Shown piece after piece: positions 38,516-50,049 of a stretch of 64,000 nucleotides of DNA. Below the pieces are notes generated by a model. The model was not told the origin of the DNA, did not search any database, and saw only the letters and a list, made by a program, of their open reading frames with translations. Each line of letters starts with the position of its first letter. Position 1 is the stretch's first letter. The DNA lies in assembly GCA_963575745.1 (NCBI GenBank), contig CAUYUJ010012213.1, positions 349,772 through 413,771 of the forward strand, written 5' to 3'. Source of the DNA: Prorocentrum cordatum (lineage: Eukaryota; Sar; Dinophyceae; Prorocentrales; Prorocentraceae). The position numbers and the translations under genes were made by a program.

Positions 38516-40215
38516 TTTCGCAGGGTGTACCTGTAGCTGAAATCGTTGCGTCCCAGCTCAACGCACAGTCCTGCGGTGCGAGGCTGCGCCCCTCGTGGCC
38601 GAGCGCATGCCAGCACTGCAGCCGATGACGGGCTGCTCCTGCGCTTCGCCCCTTCGGCGAGCTTGCGCATCCCAGCACAGGGGTGGGCCCAGACGGCGTT
38701 CCGGCGGCTTCGTGGGCCGTTTTCGCTTCCACGTCGTTCCGCAGCAGAGGAGGACGGAATAGCGAATAGACAAGGAAACCATACAACGAAAACGAGGAGC
38801 ACCTTTCGAGGTCGATTCCCGAAGCGTGCGTAGAGGACGGTGCTTTGTTCCTGCGGCTTCCGCCGCCTGCCTCCTCGCAGGCTCTGCCCCCTCCTCGCAG
38901 TGGTCCCTGCACTGTGGCCGAGAAGTGTCTCGCGCGGCTCCGTGCAGGCTATGACGTGGCCTGCCGCCGCCGCGGGGCTTGCCGCGCGACCCCGTCCCCG
39001 CGCTCCTCGCTTCGCTGGAGGGCTCGACCCACGACCGCCTCTCGTCGCGAACCGGTTGCACTGTAGCTGAGATGCCTCTCGCACGACCCCGTCCGCTCCG
39101 GCAGAGTCTGCGGCCGCTGACCCCTGCACTGGAGCTGAGATGTGTCTCGCGCGACCCTTCGTACAGCGACAGATCCCGCTGCCACTGCCTGCCTTCTCGG
39201 CCGATCTGATCCCCCGCACTGTAGCTGGGGGCCCTCTCACGACCCCCCATGCAGCACGACGGCCTCCTGCCACTGCCTGCCTTCTCGCACGCCCCATGCA
39301 GCAACAGAGCATGCTGCCACCGCCTGCCTTCTCGCACGACCCGACCCCCGTACTGTTGCTGAGAACCTGACCCACGAGCATTTCCTCGTTCGAGATAATG
39401 TCTGCACGAGCTGTTCCCCGGGCTTGCCTCGGTTTTCTGGGCCCACCAAGCGGCCTCTCGAGATCACCGGCTGGCACGCCTCAATGCAGCCGGAGGAACG
39501 TACACGCACTGTAGCTGGCATGCGTCTCGCGTCTCGCGCGACCCCCGTTTGCAGCAGCAGAGGCCGCTGCCACCGCCTGCCTGCTCTCGTGCTCTACGAG
39601 CCCAGGCTCCCGCTTCGCCTCCCCTTGCTCGCAGAGTGGTGCCGGAGCCGCTCGCCGCTGTGCGCCCTCCTCGCACGCCGTGGTCCCGACGCTGTAGATG
39701 ATGGCGTCGGGCTCTCACGTCGCCTTCCACTCTGCGGTGTCGCACGCTGTGACTCCAGTGCGGTGGCTGATGACGTTGGGCTCTGCTTGAACCCTCCGCT
39801 TGCCATCGCTGCCCTCTTCTGTTGCCACCTGCCTGCCTTTCTCGCACCGGCAGAGTTGGCTGCCACTGCCGTGCTTTCCGCCCGAAGCGATCGCAGCATT
39901 GTAGCTGATGGAAGGCTCGGATTTTGGTTGTGGCATCGTCAGATCGCCGCTCATGTAGCTGCTGACTTCTGCGCACCCTGTAGTGCCACGTGAAATGCGG
40001 AATCATCAGGGTGTCCAGAGTTCGCACTGCAGGCATCTTTGGACATCGCTACCTCGACTGATGGCGGGGCGGCGAAAGAAGAGCGAGGGATGCAGGAGAG
40101 AGGGATAGAGACGGGGACTCCATCACGCGGCGGCCTACCTCGGTAGGGCCTGGTCCCAGCTCTGCATCTGGCGACGTTGGGCTCCACCTGTCGTAATGGC
40201 CCTTCAACAGCATCG
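38515..40215. repeat. Degenerate CACTGTAGCTGAGATG minisatellite
   Basis: CACTGTAGCTG(A/G) followed by GATG(C/T)(G/C)TCTCGC(G/A)CGACCC and CTGCCAC(T/C)GCCTGCCTTCTCGC recurs irregularly (for example 39058, 39127, 39217, 39507, 39893). The long ORFs on both strands (38509-39477 minus, 39142-39993 plus) consist of the translated repeat. Confidence 0.65.
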
Positions 40216-40269
40216 TCACCCCCAAGGTCGCGGTCGAGAACTCGGGACCCCCTGCCCGAGAGGAATGGC

Positions 40270-40595
40270 TGAGGAGGAGGAGGAGGAGGAGTGACTAGGA
40301 TGAGAGACGAGGCACAGGTGGAGGAGGAGTTCTTTCGTAGGTTCTCGGAGGCTGTTTCAGTCCGGGTGCTTTCGAGCAGCTACACCTCGCCGGGACCGTT
40401 CCGGGAGTGCCACTTCTTTCCGATCGGCCCCCGGAAACCAGAGTTATGACCCGGCTGCCCCCCCAGGAGGAGGAGGAGGAGGCGGAGGAGGAGGAGAAGG
40501 AGGAGGAGGAGGAGGCGGAGGCGGAGGCGGAGTCACAGGCGGAGGCGGAGGCGGATGCGGAGAAGGCGGAGGAGGAGGAGGAGGATAAGGTGACC
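40270..40595. repeat. GGA arrays flanking a 50-codon ORF, left flank of module J2
   Basis: GGA at 40270-40292 and GGA/GGCGGA at 40466-40590. Confidence 0.8.
40300..40449 (+). CDS. Small unrecognised ORF or exon
   Basis: ATG at 40300 to TGA at 40447-40449, 49 residues: acidic start MRDEAQVEEEFFRRFSEAVS, then VRVLSSSYTSPGPFRECHFF and a basic end. Not part of the neighbouring repeats. No family recognised; it could be an exon fragment between two GGA arrays. Confidence 0.3.
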   Translation: MRDEAQVEEEFFRRFSEAVSVRVLSSSYTSPGPFRECHFFPIGPRKPEL

Positions 40596-41430
40596 AGTGT
40601 AGTAAACCCAAGAGTCATCAAAGACGTTGGAGTAAACTCTCCCTCCAAGCTCCCTCTTCATAGGTCCCTACAACGGTTCATTTCTATTGAGGGAACTGCT
40701 TCGTGGGAAGACAATCGTTTGAAGATTCTGAAGCATGCCAAAAAATGTTCTCGGGATTCCAGCGCCATTGATCAACCTGACTGTTGCGGTTTGACGATTC
40801 TGAATTGTGTCCGAATTCCATTCTTGGAACTTCAACACAGCGAATCAACGTAACTGTTACACCAGCATAATCCTGAATCCGTCCAAAACACAATGTCTTG
40901 TTGGTTGATGATGGGAATCCGTGGAATCCTTGAACATGTTGGAAACGAATGTGCGCAGCGCTGAAGCCAGAGCCACATGTTGAAAGGAACCGCCCTCAAT
41001 CCGTGAAACTCTTGCAAATGTTCAAAACGAACGTACGCCGCGCTCAGGCGAGAGCCACATTTTGAAATCCACCCGCCCTCAATCCGTGAAACCCTTGCAA
41101 TTGTTTTGAAAGAGTGTGCGCCGCGCTAAGGCGACAGCCTCTTTTTGAAAACGACCCGCCATCAGTCCGTGAAACCCCTGCAAAATTTAAAACGCACATC
41201 TGCGCCAGGCTAAGGCGAGGGCCACATTTTGAAAACCATCCGCCCTCAATCCGTGAATATCTTTCATTTTTTAAACGAATATACGACGCGCTAAGGCGAG
41301 AGCCACAGATTGAAAACAATCCGCCCTCAATATGTGAACCTGTTGCCAATTTTTAAGTTTCAGAGTCATACGTCAGGCGAAGCGCAGGCACGCCTTAAGA
41401 ACTGGCCTCTGGATGCTACAGGGAGAAGGT
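40596..41430. repeat. Satellite module J, copy 2
   Basis: Same head, five units of about 82 bp (about 40952, 41034, 41115, 41199, 41281) and tail (AACTGGCCTCTGGATGCTAC, AGGGAGAAGG) as copy 1. GGA arrays on both sides. Confidence 0.8.
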
Positions 41431-41444
41431 ATTTATAAGTAAAA

Positions 41445-41745
41445 CGAGTGGAGGTGGAGGAGGATGTGGGATGGGGGAGCAGGAGGAGGAGGAGGAGGAG
41501 GAGCAGGAGGTGGAGGAGGAGGAGGAGGAGAAAGAGGAGGAGGAAGAGGCGGAGGCGGCGGATGAGCAGGGGGAGGAGGAGGATGATGAGGAGGAGGAGG
41601 TGGAGGAGAAGGAGGTTGAGGAGGAGGCGTAGGAGGCGGACGAGGAGGAGGAGGCGGAGGCGGATCCGGAGGAGGAGGCGGAGATGGAGGAGAAGGAGGA
41701 GGAGGTGGAGGAGGAAAAGGAGGATGAGGACGAAGAAGATTAATC
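41445..41745. repeat. (GGA)n array, right flank of module J2
   Basis: About 300 bp of GGA with GGC and GAT interruptions. Followed to 42010 by unassigned AT-rich sequence with ACTAATACTA-like units. Confidence 0.85.
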
Positions 41746-42067
41746 TGAGTAGTAGTAACAAGACGAATACTCATACCAATCGTACAAGTAATCATATTAA
41801 TCATACTGTCATCATTCGTAGTATTATCATGACTAAACAAAAATATTTGTAATAGTACTGGTACGGCCGAATAAACTACTAACACTCACACTACTCATAC
41901 AAGCAACCATGATAGGAAGGATCATACGAACACTACTAATACTATTAGGACAACCACCATTCATGCTACGAACGGAACGCAAAGAGCGAATACGAATACT
42001 TAGGTAAGACGAATGAGGAGGAGGAGGAGGAGGAGGAGGAGGAGGAGGAGCCAGGCTTCCGTCGTGA

Positions 42068-42403
42068 TTTGCTCAGAGCGCTGGCTTTCAGAGGGCTTGG
42101 ACCCCTTCCACGCACCAGCTGTTCGTGCCGGCTCGTGCTTTGACGACCCAGGGGCCCAGTGAGGGCCCCGCAGAGGTCGTGAACGTCAAAAAGAGATACG
42201 TCGTGACTTCTGTCATGATCCCATCATCACCGGTTTTGGTTGGGCCGATCTTGGGCCCAGGATTGGTGCACCTGCCCTCCTGGCTTGGGCAGGGCCGCGC
42301 GAGTGGTTTCCGACTGAGGAGGAGGGGGATGGGGGGGAGAGGAAGGGGGGCCGTGAACGAGATGGAAAGTAGGAGGAGGGCAAGCAGGAGGAAGAGGAGG
42401 TAG
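42068..42403 (+). CDS. Unrecognised coding-like stretch between GGA arrays
   Basis: Open after a TGA at 42065-42067. Reads FAQSAGFQRAWTPSTHQLFV, then ARALTTQGPSEGPAEVVNVK, KRYVVTSVMIPSSPVLVGPI and LGPGLVHLPSWLGQGR before entering a GA-rich tail (from about 42325) that is probably not coding. Non-repetitive, hydrophobic/polar alternation typical of a folded segment. No domain recognised. GGA arrays on both sides make an internal exon plausible. Confidence 0.35.
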   Translation, partial: FAQSAGFQRAWTPSTHQLFVPARALTTQGPSEGPAEVVNVKKRYVVTSVMIPSSPVLVGPILGPGLVHLPSWLGQGRASGFRLRRRGMGGRGRGAVNEMESRRRASRRKRR

Positions 42404-42404
42404 G

Positions 42405-42650
42405 GTGCGAGGGCGGCCAGGGGGATGAGAGCGAGGAGGGCGAGGAGGGCGAGGAGAGGGAGGAGGAGGAGGAGGAAGAGGTGGAGGAGGAGGAGGAGGA
42501 GAACGAGGACGAGGAGGAGGAGGAGGGGGAGGAGGAGAAGTCCAGCGTTCTTCTCGCCTCCCCTTGTCCATATGCACATCGACCCTCCTGCGCGCCGACC
42601 GACCGACCGACCAAGGGGGAGGGCGAGGCGGATGATGAGGAGGAGGCGGC
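42405..42650. repeat. (GGA)n array, left flank of module J3
   Basis: Purine-rich array with GAC and GGC interruptions; includes a CCGA CCGA CCGA run at 42597-42611. Confidence 0.8.
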
Positions 42651-42651
42651 A

Positions 42652-43295
42652 GTAATACCCAATCGACACTAACCCTCCCTCCAAGCTCCCTCTTCATAGG
42701 CTCCCACAACGGTTTATTTCCATTGAGGGAGCTTCGTTGGAAGAGAATCGTTTGAAGACCCTGAAGCATGCAACAAATCGTTGTCGGGATTCCAACGCCA
42801 CGGGTCAACCTGGCTGTTACGTACTGGTAATCGTGAATCGAGCCAGAACACAATTCCTGGGACTTCACCACCGCGAATCAGCGTAACTGTTGCGCCCTCA
42901 TAATCCTGAATCCTTCCAACACCAGTTCTGGTATGCTGATTATGGGAACCCGTGAAATTCTTGCAGATGTTACAAGCAAATGTGCGCGGCGCAAAGGCGA
43001 GAGCAACATGTTGAAAAGGAATTGCCCTCAATCTCTGAAACTCCTTGCAAGTGTTTACAGCGAGTGTGCGCGGCGCTCAGGCGAGATCCACATTTTGAAA
43101 AGCACCCGCTCTCAATCCGTGAGGCTGTTTCCAGATTTCAAAACGAATGTGCGCGGCGCTAGGGTGACCCGCCCTCCACCTGTGAAACGGTTGTTAATGT
43201 TTAAGCTTCAGGGTCATACATGGTGAGGAACTTCCAGGCGAAACGCCCAACCTTCCCCAAACACTGGCCTCGGGGTGCGACAGGGAGAGATTTTT
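42652..43295. repeat. Satellite module J, copy 3 (shorter)
   Basis: Head as in copies 1 and 2, three units of about 84 bp (about 42980, 43064, 43150) and the conserved tail (CACTGGCCTCGGGGTGCGAC, AGGGAGAG). Confidence 0.8.
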
Positions 43296-43309
43296 GATAA
43301 GGAAAAGAA

Positions 43310-43465
43310 ATGGAGGAGGAGGGCGAGGAGGAGGACGAGGAGGAGGAGGAATAGGAGGAGGAGGAGGAGGAGAAGGGATAGGAGGGCGAGGAGGAGGGGG
43401 AGGAGGAAGAGGACGAAGAGGACGAGGAGGAGGAGGAGGACCAGGAGGAGGGCCAGGACGATCAG
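43310..43465. repeat. (GGA)n array, right flank of module J3
   Basis: Completes the third GGA-module-GGA arrangement. Confidence 0.85.
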
Positions 43466-43543
43466 CAGGCGGGCGATAGATGTGAAGGATGAGGATCTGG
43501 AGGATGCGGACGAGGAGAAGGATTAGCACGGACTGACAGTTGG

Positions 43544-43765
43544 GTGCAAGAATGGGTTCCCCATTCGCCGGACCCTCGGGGTAGGGCTGAGCGAACAGGG
43601 GGGGCCCAAATCAAGACCCAAAACTGGGGAGGGTACGGATCCACGGACCTGACAAAGCCAGCAAAGGCGCAGGGGCCGAACACACAATCTCCTGCAGGCA
43701 GAAATCCTACTGGTCCGACTGGTGGTCCTCCTTACCCTCCCTCCTCACCCCGCAGCCCTTCTTAG
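43544..43765 (+). CDS. Unrecognised 73-residue coding-like stretch
   Basis: Reads VQEWVPHSPDPRGRAERTGG, then AQIKTQNWGGYGSTDLTKPA, KAQGPNTQSPAGRNPTGPTG and a Pro-rich end to TAG 43763-43765. It looks like a low-complexity linker region of a real protein. Start is GTG in this frame, so it may be an exon entered from upstream. No domain recognised. Confidence 0.3.
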   Translation: MQEWVPHSPDPRGRAERTGGAQIKTQNWGGYGSTDLTKPAKAQGPNTQSPAGRNPTGPTGGPPYPPSSPRSPS

Positions 43766-44400
43766 CGATCCCCGGATCTGGGCTCCTAGGGGGTGGCATC
43801 CCGAAGGGAAGTGAACTTGCGGGGGCAGAGGTCCACTAAGACACGGGGGCCAGGCACGAATAGACAGGGATGCGGTCGCGCAGCTCAAGAAGTGCTTCGG
43901 ACTCCCGATTGTCAGCGGGGGGGTCGGGGTGTGCATGGCCCAGTGGCGCCCCTGAATGACAGCCAGGGCCCCCTCGATTAGGGCGGGGGGCCTGGATGCC
44001 ACCACCACTGAATTGGGTGCTCTTGAGGGGCGAACGCCCCGGCATCAGCATGCAACGCACGAGGGGACAAGGTCCCAGCATGCATTAGGCAACAGGCAAC
44101 GCATGAGGGCTTATGATGGCCAACGACGCTATCCCACTAAGTGGGATTGTGGGTGGCGCAAAGCTGAAACGGACAATGAGTATGTAACGGAAGGCGGTGC
44201 AAGCTATATAGTACAACGCGCAAGGGTTAAGAGACAGAGACAGAGAGACCACGACAGAGACGGCGACGAGGAAGCGCAGTTATCTCGCCCCGAGCGGGGA
44301 GGATAAATAACGAATCGCCCCCCCTCGGCCGGCCGCACACCCGAGCAGACACGCACATCACTGACCCAAGAGCTGCAGCAGCGGCAGGCGGCTAAAGCGA
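43766..44400. other. Unassigned, mixed composition
   Basis: Short open stretches on both strands, no clear frame. GACAGAGA repeats at 44230-44275 and a TATATAG motif at 44203-44209 that could be chance. Confidence 0.25.
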
Positions 44401-44430
44401 TGTGTTTGACGATGGCTACGCGCGCGGCGG

Positions 44431-44640
44431 CTGGTAGGCTGATCCAGTCGAATCAGCGGGTCGGGGGCTACTGTGAACTTGCTACGCAGTGGTCCTTAGT
44501 CCCCGACCCTTTGGGCAATGGGCGTGGGGGGGCAGCATATTGAATGGCAAGCTGATCCGGTCGAATCAGCGGGCCAGGGGCTACCGCGAACTTGCTGTGC
44601 AGTGGTCCGTAGTCCCCGACCCTTAAGGCGAAGCGGCGGT
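44431..44640. repeat. 117-bp tandem duplication
   Basis: GCTGATCC(A/G)GTCGAATCAG, followed by CGGG(T/C)C(G/A)GGGGCTAC and AGTCCCCGACCCTT, occurs at about 44434 and 44551. On the minus strand the two copies translate alike except that one has TAA where the other has TAC. Confidence 0.7.
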
Positions 44641-45060
44641 AAGCAGTACGCATGATGCACATACAGGCCACCCGCGTGGTGGTTACGGCAGTGAGATGTT
44701 CAACTACTACTTGGGCCCTGGTCGCTCCTGTCGAAACGACCGGCTGAGTGCTGCATGCGAACTCCGTGAGTCCGTAGCTCTTTGCCTCCGTACCCCAAAC
44801 TCCTATCCCGAGCATCGGAATATGGGTTTGGGTCCCCGGGCCCCAGTCAACCACTGTATGCTTACTGACGCTCAGCCTCGAGCCATGGCAGGCTCCAATC
44901 ATGCACGAGCTGGCCGAATTAAGCCTTTGTCGCCCCGACCCCCACTCCCTGGCCCTCGTGGTCGGGGTGCTCGTCGGACCCCAGCAGGGATCCTTAAAGG
45001 CTGCCCCGTGCGTCCCCGACCACATCGAGAACCAAGAAGCCTGGGGGGTCATTGGCACGG
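44468..45060 (-). CDS. Candidate minus-strand coding region, unrecognised
   Basis: The minus frame is open from the GGA array at about 45170 down to TAG at 44468-44470. Its non-repetitive part reads TVVDWGPGTQTHIPMLGIGV, then WGTEAKSYGLTEFACSTQPV, VSTGATRAQVVVEHLTAVTT and YRRFALRVGDYGPLHSKFAV, with a fair purine-any-pyrimidine pattern. The plus strand at about 44770-45060 also reads plausibly (IPSIGIWVWVPGPQSTTVCL, MHELAELSLCRPDPHSLALV, APCVPDHIENQEAWGVIGTG). The two cannot both be selected strongly and I cannot decide between them. No domain recognised. Confidence 0.3.
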
Positions 45061-45175
45061 GGTGGAGGAGGAGGAGGAGGAGGGCGATCATGAGGAGAAG
45101 GAGGAGGAGAAGGAGGAGGAGAAGGAGGACGAGGAGGAGGAGCAGGAGGAGGAGGACGAGGGGAATCCGGGAGGG
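45060..45175. repeat. (GGA)n array
   Basis: Purine-rich array with GAC and GAA interruptions on the plus strand. Confidence 0.85.
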
Positions 45176-45231
45176 GGACGCGGCCTCCCCTTGGCAGCTT
45201 CCGCCCGCAAAGATCGACTGAGGCCCGCCCA

Positions 45232-45368
45232 GGACCGCCGCCCCCGGCGGCGGCCTCTCCTCCCCGCGCGTGGCCTGGTGCGCCGCCGTTCGGCGGGGGC
45301 CTCCTGGCGACGGCGCGCTGGAGCTGTGGGAGGCACGGGCACTTCCAGCTCCTGTCTTCAAGGGACGA
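45232..45368 (+). CDS. Possible exon, unrecognised
   Basis: After a CAG at about 45229-45231 one frame reads GGLSSPRVAWCAAVRRGPPG, then DGALELWEARALPAPVFK with about 90% G or C in third positions. Repeat L begins immediately after. Boundaries uncertain. Confidence 0.25.
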
Positions 45369-45462
45369 AAACCACCCAAAGCATGACAATTGGCGTTGAA
45401 TGAACGGCTTCGCTTGTCAGGGTGCATATTATAGGGGTGGATTTTCTGCCCTCCGTGTCCGC
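45369..45462. repeat. Dispersed repeat L, copy 2
   Basis: AAAACCACCC, AATTGGCGTT..A.GAACGGC and GGGGTGGATTTTCTGCCC in the order of 9335-9490. Confidence 0.5.
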
Positions 45463-45595
45463 CACTCCTCGCGGTTCCTTCACGTCCTCCTTGTTCCCCC
45501 TCTGTCTCTCCTCCCTCAGCAGGCCAAACGGCACAGGCCTTCAGGTCTTATTCTAACACGGACAAGCAAGCTACTATTACGGCTACTTCTGCCAC

Positions 45596-45638
45596 GGTTG
45601 CGAGTATTACAGTTACTGCTACTACTACTACTACTACG

Positions 45639-45682
<44 letters not shown>

Positions 45683-45736
45683 GACTACTACTACTACTAT
45701 TACTACTACTACTACTACTACTACTACCACTACTAT

Positions 45737-45792
<56 letters not shown>

Positions 45793-45797
45793 TAACA

Positions 45798-45843
<46 letters not shown>

Positions 45844-45856
45844 GTATTATTATTTA

Positions 45857-45903
<47 letters not shown>

Positions 45904-46207
45904 TTGCTGCTGCTGCTACTACTACTACTACTGTTACTCCTACTGCTGCAAGTACTAGTGCTATTGCTACTACTAGCACTACTGCAACTGCAACTACTAC
46001 TCGTAGTAGTATTACAACGACTATAATTACTATTATTGCTACTACTACTACTACTACTAGGAGTATTACGGCTACTACTACAGCAATTACCAGTTTTAGT
46101 ACTACTGCAACTGCTGCCACTACTATTGTTAATGTCATTTATACTACTACAAGTATTGCTACAATGAGTAATACTACTATTCCCAATACCATTACTACTA
46201 CTACTGT

Positions 46208-46293
<86 letters not shown>

Positions 46294-47038
46294 GCTGTAC
46301 TCTTGCTACTACACGTGCTACTATTAGTATTACTATTACTACTTCTCCCACCACTACGATTACTACTCGTATTATTCCTACTACTGCGACCGTCACGGTT
46401 ACTAGTACTACTACACGGCGACTACGACGACGAGGAATGTTTTGAATACTCTTCTACGTCAGCTCCTACTGACATTACTTCTACTGCTACTACTTTCGCT
46501 ACGACTGCTACGACAACTATTAGTACAACTATTATTACGACTTCCACCACTTCTACGCGTATTGCTACGGCTACTACGTACTACTACTAGTACGATTATT
46601 TCAACTACTACTACAAGGACCAGACTACGACTGCTATTGTTATTAGTATTGCGGCATTCAGTAGTATCACGATCACTTCTTTCATACTATTACTACAACG
46701 ATTCGTAATTCTCTTGCTACTATTATTACAAGTGTGAGACTTACCCTTACATGTACCGTGGCTACTACTTCTACTTCTACTACTACTACTACTACGACTA
46801 CTACCATCATTTCTAAAACAACGACTACTACTACGAATTTTATCACTACTGCGATGACGGCTACTGCTGCTCTTCTTATTATCTCGATCGCTACGACTAT
46901 GGCACTTACTACCACGAGTATTACGACTAGTACTACAGTAATTACTAGTACTAGTACTGGTACCACTACCACTAGTATTACTACTACCGTTCATACTACT
47001 ACACGCATTGCTACACTGAGTAATACTACTATTTCTCA

Positions 47039-47078
<40 letters not shown>

Positions 47079-48307
47079 GCTACTGCTACTACTACTACTA
47101 CTACTCCTACTGCGAAATGCACTCTTGCTACTACACGTGCTACCACTAGTAGTACTGTTACGACTACTCCTACCACGACGATTTCTACTCGTGTTACTAC
47201 TACTACTACTACGACCGTCGCGGTTACTAGTACTACTACACGGCGACTGCGACGACGACGACTCTTTTCAATTCTCTTCTACGCCAGCTCCTACTGATAC
47301 TACTTCTACTGCTACTACTGTCGCAAGTATTAGTACAACTATTACTACGACTTCCACTACTTCTACGCGTACTACTACGGCCACGACTACTATTACTACT
47401 AGTACGACTGCTACAACTACGACTACAACGACCACGGTTACGACTGCTATTGATATGAGTACGGCGGCATTCAGTAGCATCACTAGCACTACCTTTATAC
47501 TATTACAATTGCTATTGCTACGACGATTCGTAATAGTAGTACTCTTGCTACTATTATTACAAGTTTGATGATTATTCTTACACGTACCGTGGCTATTACG
47601 ACTACACTACTATTACCACCACTTCTCAGACGACGACGGCTACTACTACGAATTATTATCACTACTGCGATGACGACTACTGCTGCTTTTTAGTTTCAGT
47701 CTTACTACTATTCGTATTATTATTGTTATTTGTACTACTGCTACTATTGCTACTACTGCTACTACTACGACAACGACGACATCTACGACTACGATCACGA
47801 CTCTTATTTTCATTGCTACTATTACTACTAATACTACGACTACTACAACTACTACCTCTATTACTGCGAGCGCTACTGCTATTATTATTGCTTCTACTAC
47901 TGCTTTTCCTAGTTTGATTCCTATTACCATTACTATTACTGCATTATTTTCACTGCTTCACCATTACTATCATTCATTATCATTATTGCCGCACTACTAC
48001 TTTATTGTTATGATTGCACGCATTATTACAACCGCTACTAGTTCTACGCGTGCTACTGCTACCAAGATTACGAACCCTGCGATTACTATTATTATTTCTG
48101 TGGCAATACCATTTCTTATTGTCATACTAGTACTTCTACTTGTAACTACTACTACTACTACCACTACTACTACTACTACATTACTACTACTATCATTACT
48201 AGTACTAGTATTACTACCTGCTACTGCTACGACTAATCTTAGTAGTGGTACTTTTACCACAACGTCTACGGATACTACTACTACTACTACTACTGCTACT
48301 ACTACGG

Positions 48308-48399
<92 letters not shown>

Positions 48400-48644
48400 T
48401 CGATTACTGTTTTTAAACATCTTCTTCTACTACTACTACTACTACTTCTACTACTACTACTACTACTACTACTAGTATTCGTATGTGTACTAGTACTAGT
48501 CCTTCTGCTTCTAGTAGTAGGACCGCTACTTCTACTGCCGCTACTCACGGCTTAACGCTACGACTACTGCAACTGCTGTTCCTATTATTTTTATTATTAC
48601 TACTAGTAGTACTTCTATTACTTATACGACTACTACTACCGAGG
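45596..48644. repeat. (CTA)n array, ~3 kb
   Basis: CTA units with GTA, CTG, CGA and TTA interruptions, one orientation throughout. A 250-bp segment near 46300-46560 (CTCTTGCTACTACACGTGCT...) recurs near 47120-47370, so parts are duplicated at about 820-bp spacing. Leu/Thr/Val/Tyr/Ser homopolymer ORFs are artefacts. Confidence 0.9.
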
Positions 48645-49080
48645 GAGCGCGTCTCACGGGCGCTCCCTTTCGGCCGCAATCACTGTGGAAGGACCGTTGG
48701 TACAGGGATCACTGTTGAACGACCCCTTCCGACTGGAACCCTTGCTGAAGGGTCATTACGAGATTTCTAGCAGCCGAACCTCGAGTAAAGGAGCAATAGT
48801 GAAGGAACATGTGCCAAAGGAGTCATCTGCATTTTTTTGGCCCGACGATCTTTCGCTGTAGCACTTCAGGTATTTTTTATGCAGAGAACCTTGCTACAGG
48901 AGCCCGTCCCAAATATGCGTACGTGGTGGAATCCTTTTCGGCGGCATTTTTCACATTCGAGCCCTTACGGCAGGAATCCTTTCGACCATTTGCTACTTGA
49001 TCATCTCTTGAACACCGTAGTGCAAAACCTCTACTGGTAACTCATGTGTGCAGGGGCGCTACCCAGCTGCCTGCGGCAAA
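48643..49080. repeat. Hairpin and degenerate GGAACCCTTGCTGAAGG repeats
   Basis: GGGAGCGC...GCGCTCCC hairpin at 48643-48668, then loose ~24-base units to about 49000. No gene seen. Confidence 0.45.
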
Positions 49081-49134
49081 CCCTGCCACCGTGCCGGCGC
49101 AGCAGCGCAGCAGAACGGAGGCTGAGTGTAGGAA

Positions 49135-49295
49135 CGAAGCAGTTCTGAGGAGTGGTCGGAATCGGGATAGGAGCTCAACCTCGTCTTCGTCTGCGCGGTA
49201 GACAGGAGGTCGAGTTCAGGCCCCGTGGCAGTTCAGTGAGTGGTCTGAATTGGGGAGGGTCGTGATCTCGTTCTCGTCTTCGTCCGCGCGATATG
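49135..49295. repeat. 90-bp tandem duplication
   Basis: GCAGTTC(T/A)G(A)GGAGTGGTC(G/T)GAAT and CTCGTCTTCGTC(T/C)GCGCG recur about 90 bp apart. Confidence 0.65.
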
Positions 49296-49890
49296 GAGGT
49301 GGAGAAGGAGGAGGAGGAGAAAGAGGAGGAGGAGGAGGAGGAGGGAAGGGAGAGAATACAGACAGACAGGGAGACCACTGCCTCTCTGGGGCTGTCTTGG
49401 GGCCTCCCGAGGAGCCTTCTGGGTAGCCTCTCGGGTGCCTGGGGCCTCCTTGGGCTCTCTTGGGGCCTCCTGGGCAGTCTCGGGGAGGCTCGAGGCCCGT
49501 CGGGCGCATTCGGAAGCCGTCTTGGGGGCCCCTCTCGGCCGTCTTAGTAACCTCTTGGAGCGCTCCACTTTTGGGAGCCTCTTGGGTGATCCTTGGGGTT
49601 GTTTGGGGCCGACTCGGGGCACTTCGTGGGCTGTCTTGGAGCTACCTTGGAGGCCACTTTGGGCCGTCCTGGACGGTCAGAAACCCGAAGAGGCGAGAAC
49701 CTCAACATCCTACAAACAACAAAGGCATATCAATGGTTTGTGCCTCCTCGGGCTCTCCTGGAGGGCCTACTTGAACCCTCGTGGGCCGTCTTAGAGGCAT
49801 TTTGGGCCGTCTTGAGGCTGTCTTGAGGGTTGTCTTGTGCCGTCTTGAGCAGATGTGGTGTCGTCTTGGCTGTCTGGGAAGCCCTCTTGG
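49290..49890. repeat. (GGA)n then CTCTTGGGGCC degenerate minisatellite
   Basis: GGA at 49290-49355, then loose GGGGCCTCCTTGGG units to about 49890, same type as 31890-32460. Confidence 0.65.
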
Positions 49891-50049
49891 AGGCAATCGC
49901 ATCTATTTGGAGACTGAAACGAGGGCCGGGGAGCAATTTCAGGGGAGGCGATCTAAGAAGCACGATTGCGCTGCAGGGGGTGGGGATCGGCCCTGAAATA
50001 CATCAAGTTGGCTTGGCAAAGGACCCAACCATTCGCAGGTGTGAGTACC

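Noticed and set aside
38509-39993. Long ORFs on both strands as a repeat protein
   Set aside because: They translate a degenerate minisatellite with variable unit lengths; both strands are open equally.
43840-44060. Reverse transcriptase-like fragment (QLKKCFGLPIVSGG)
   Set aside because: No RT motif such as the YxDD box in any frame; similarity too weak.
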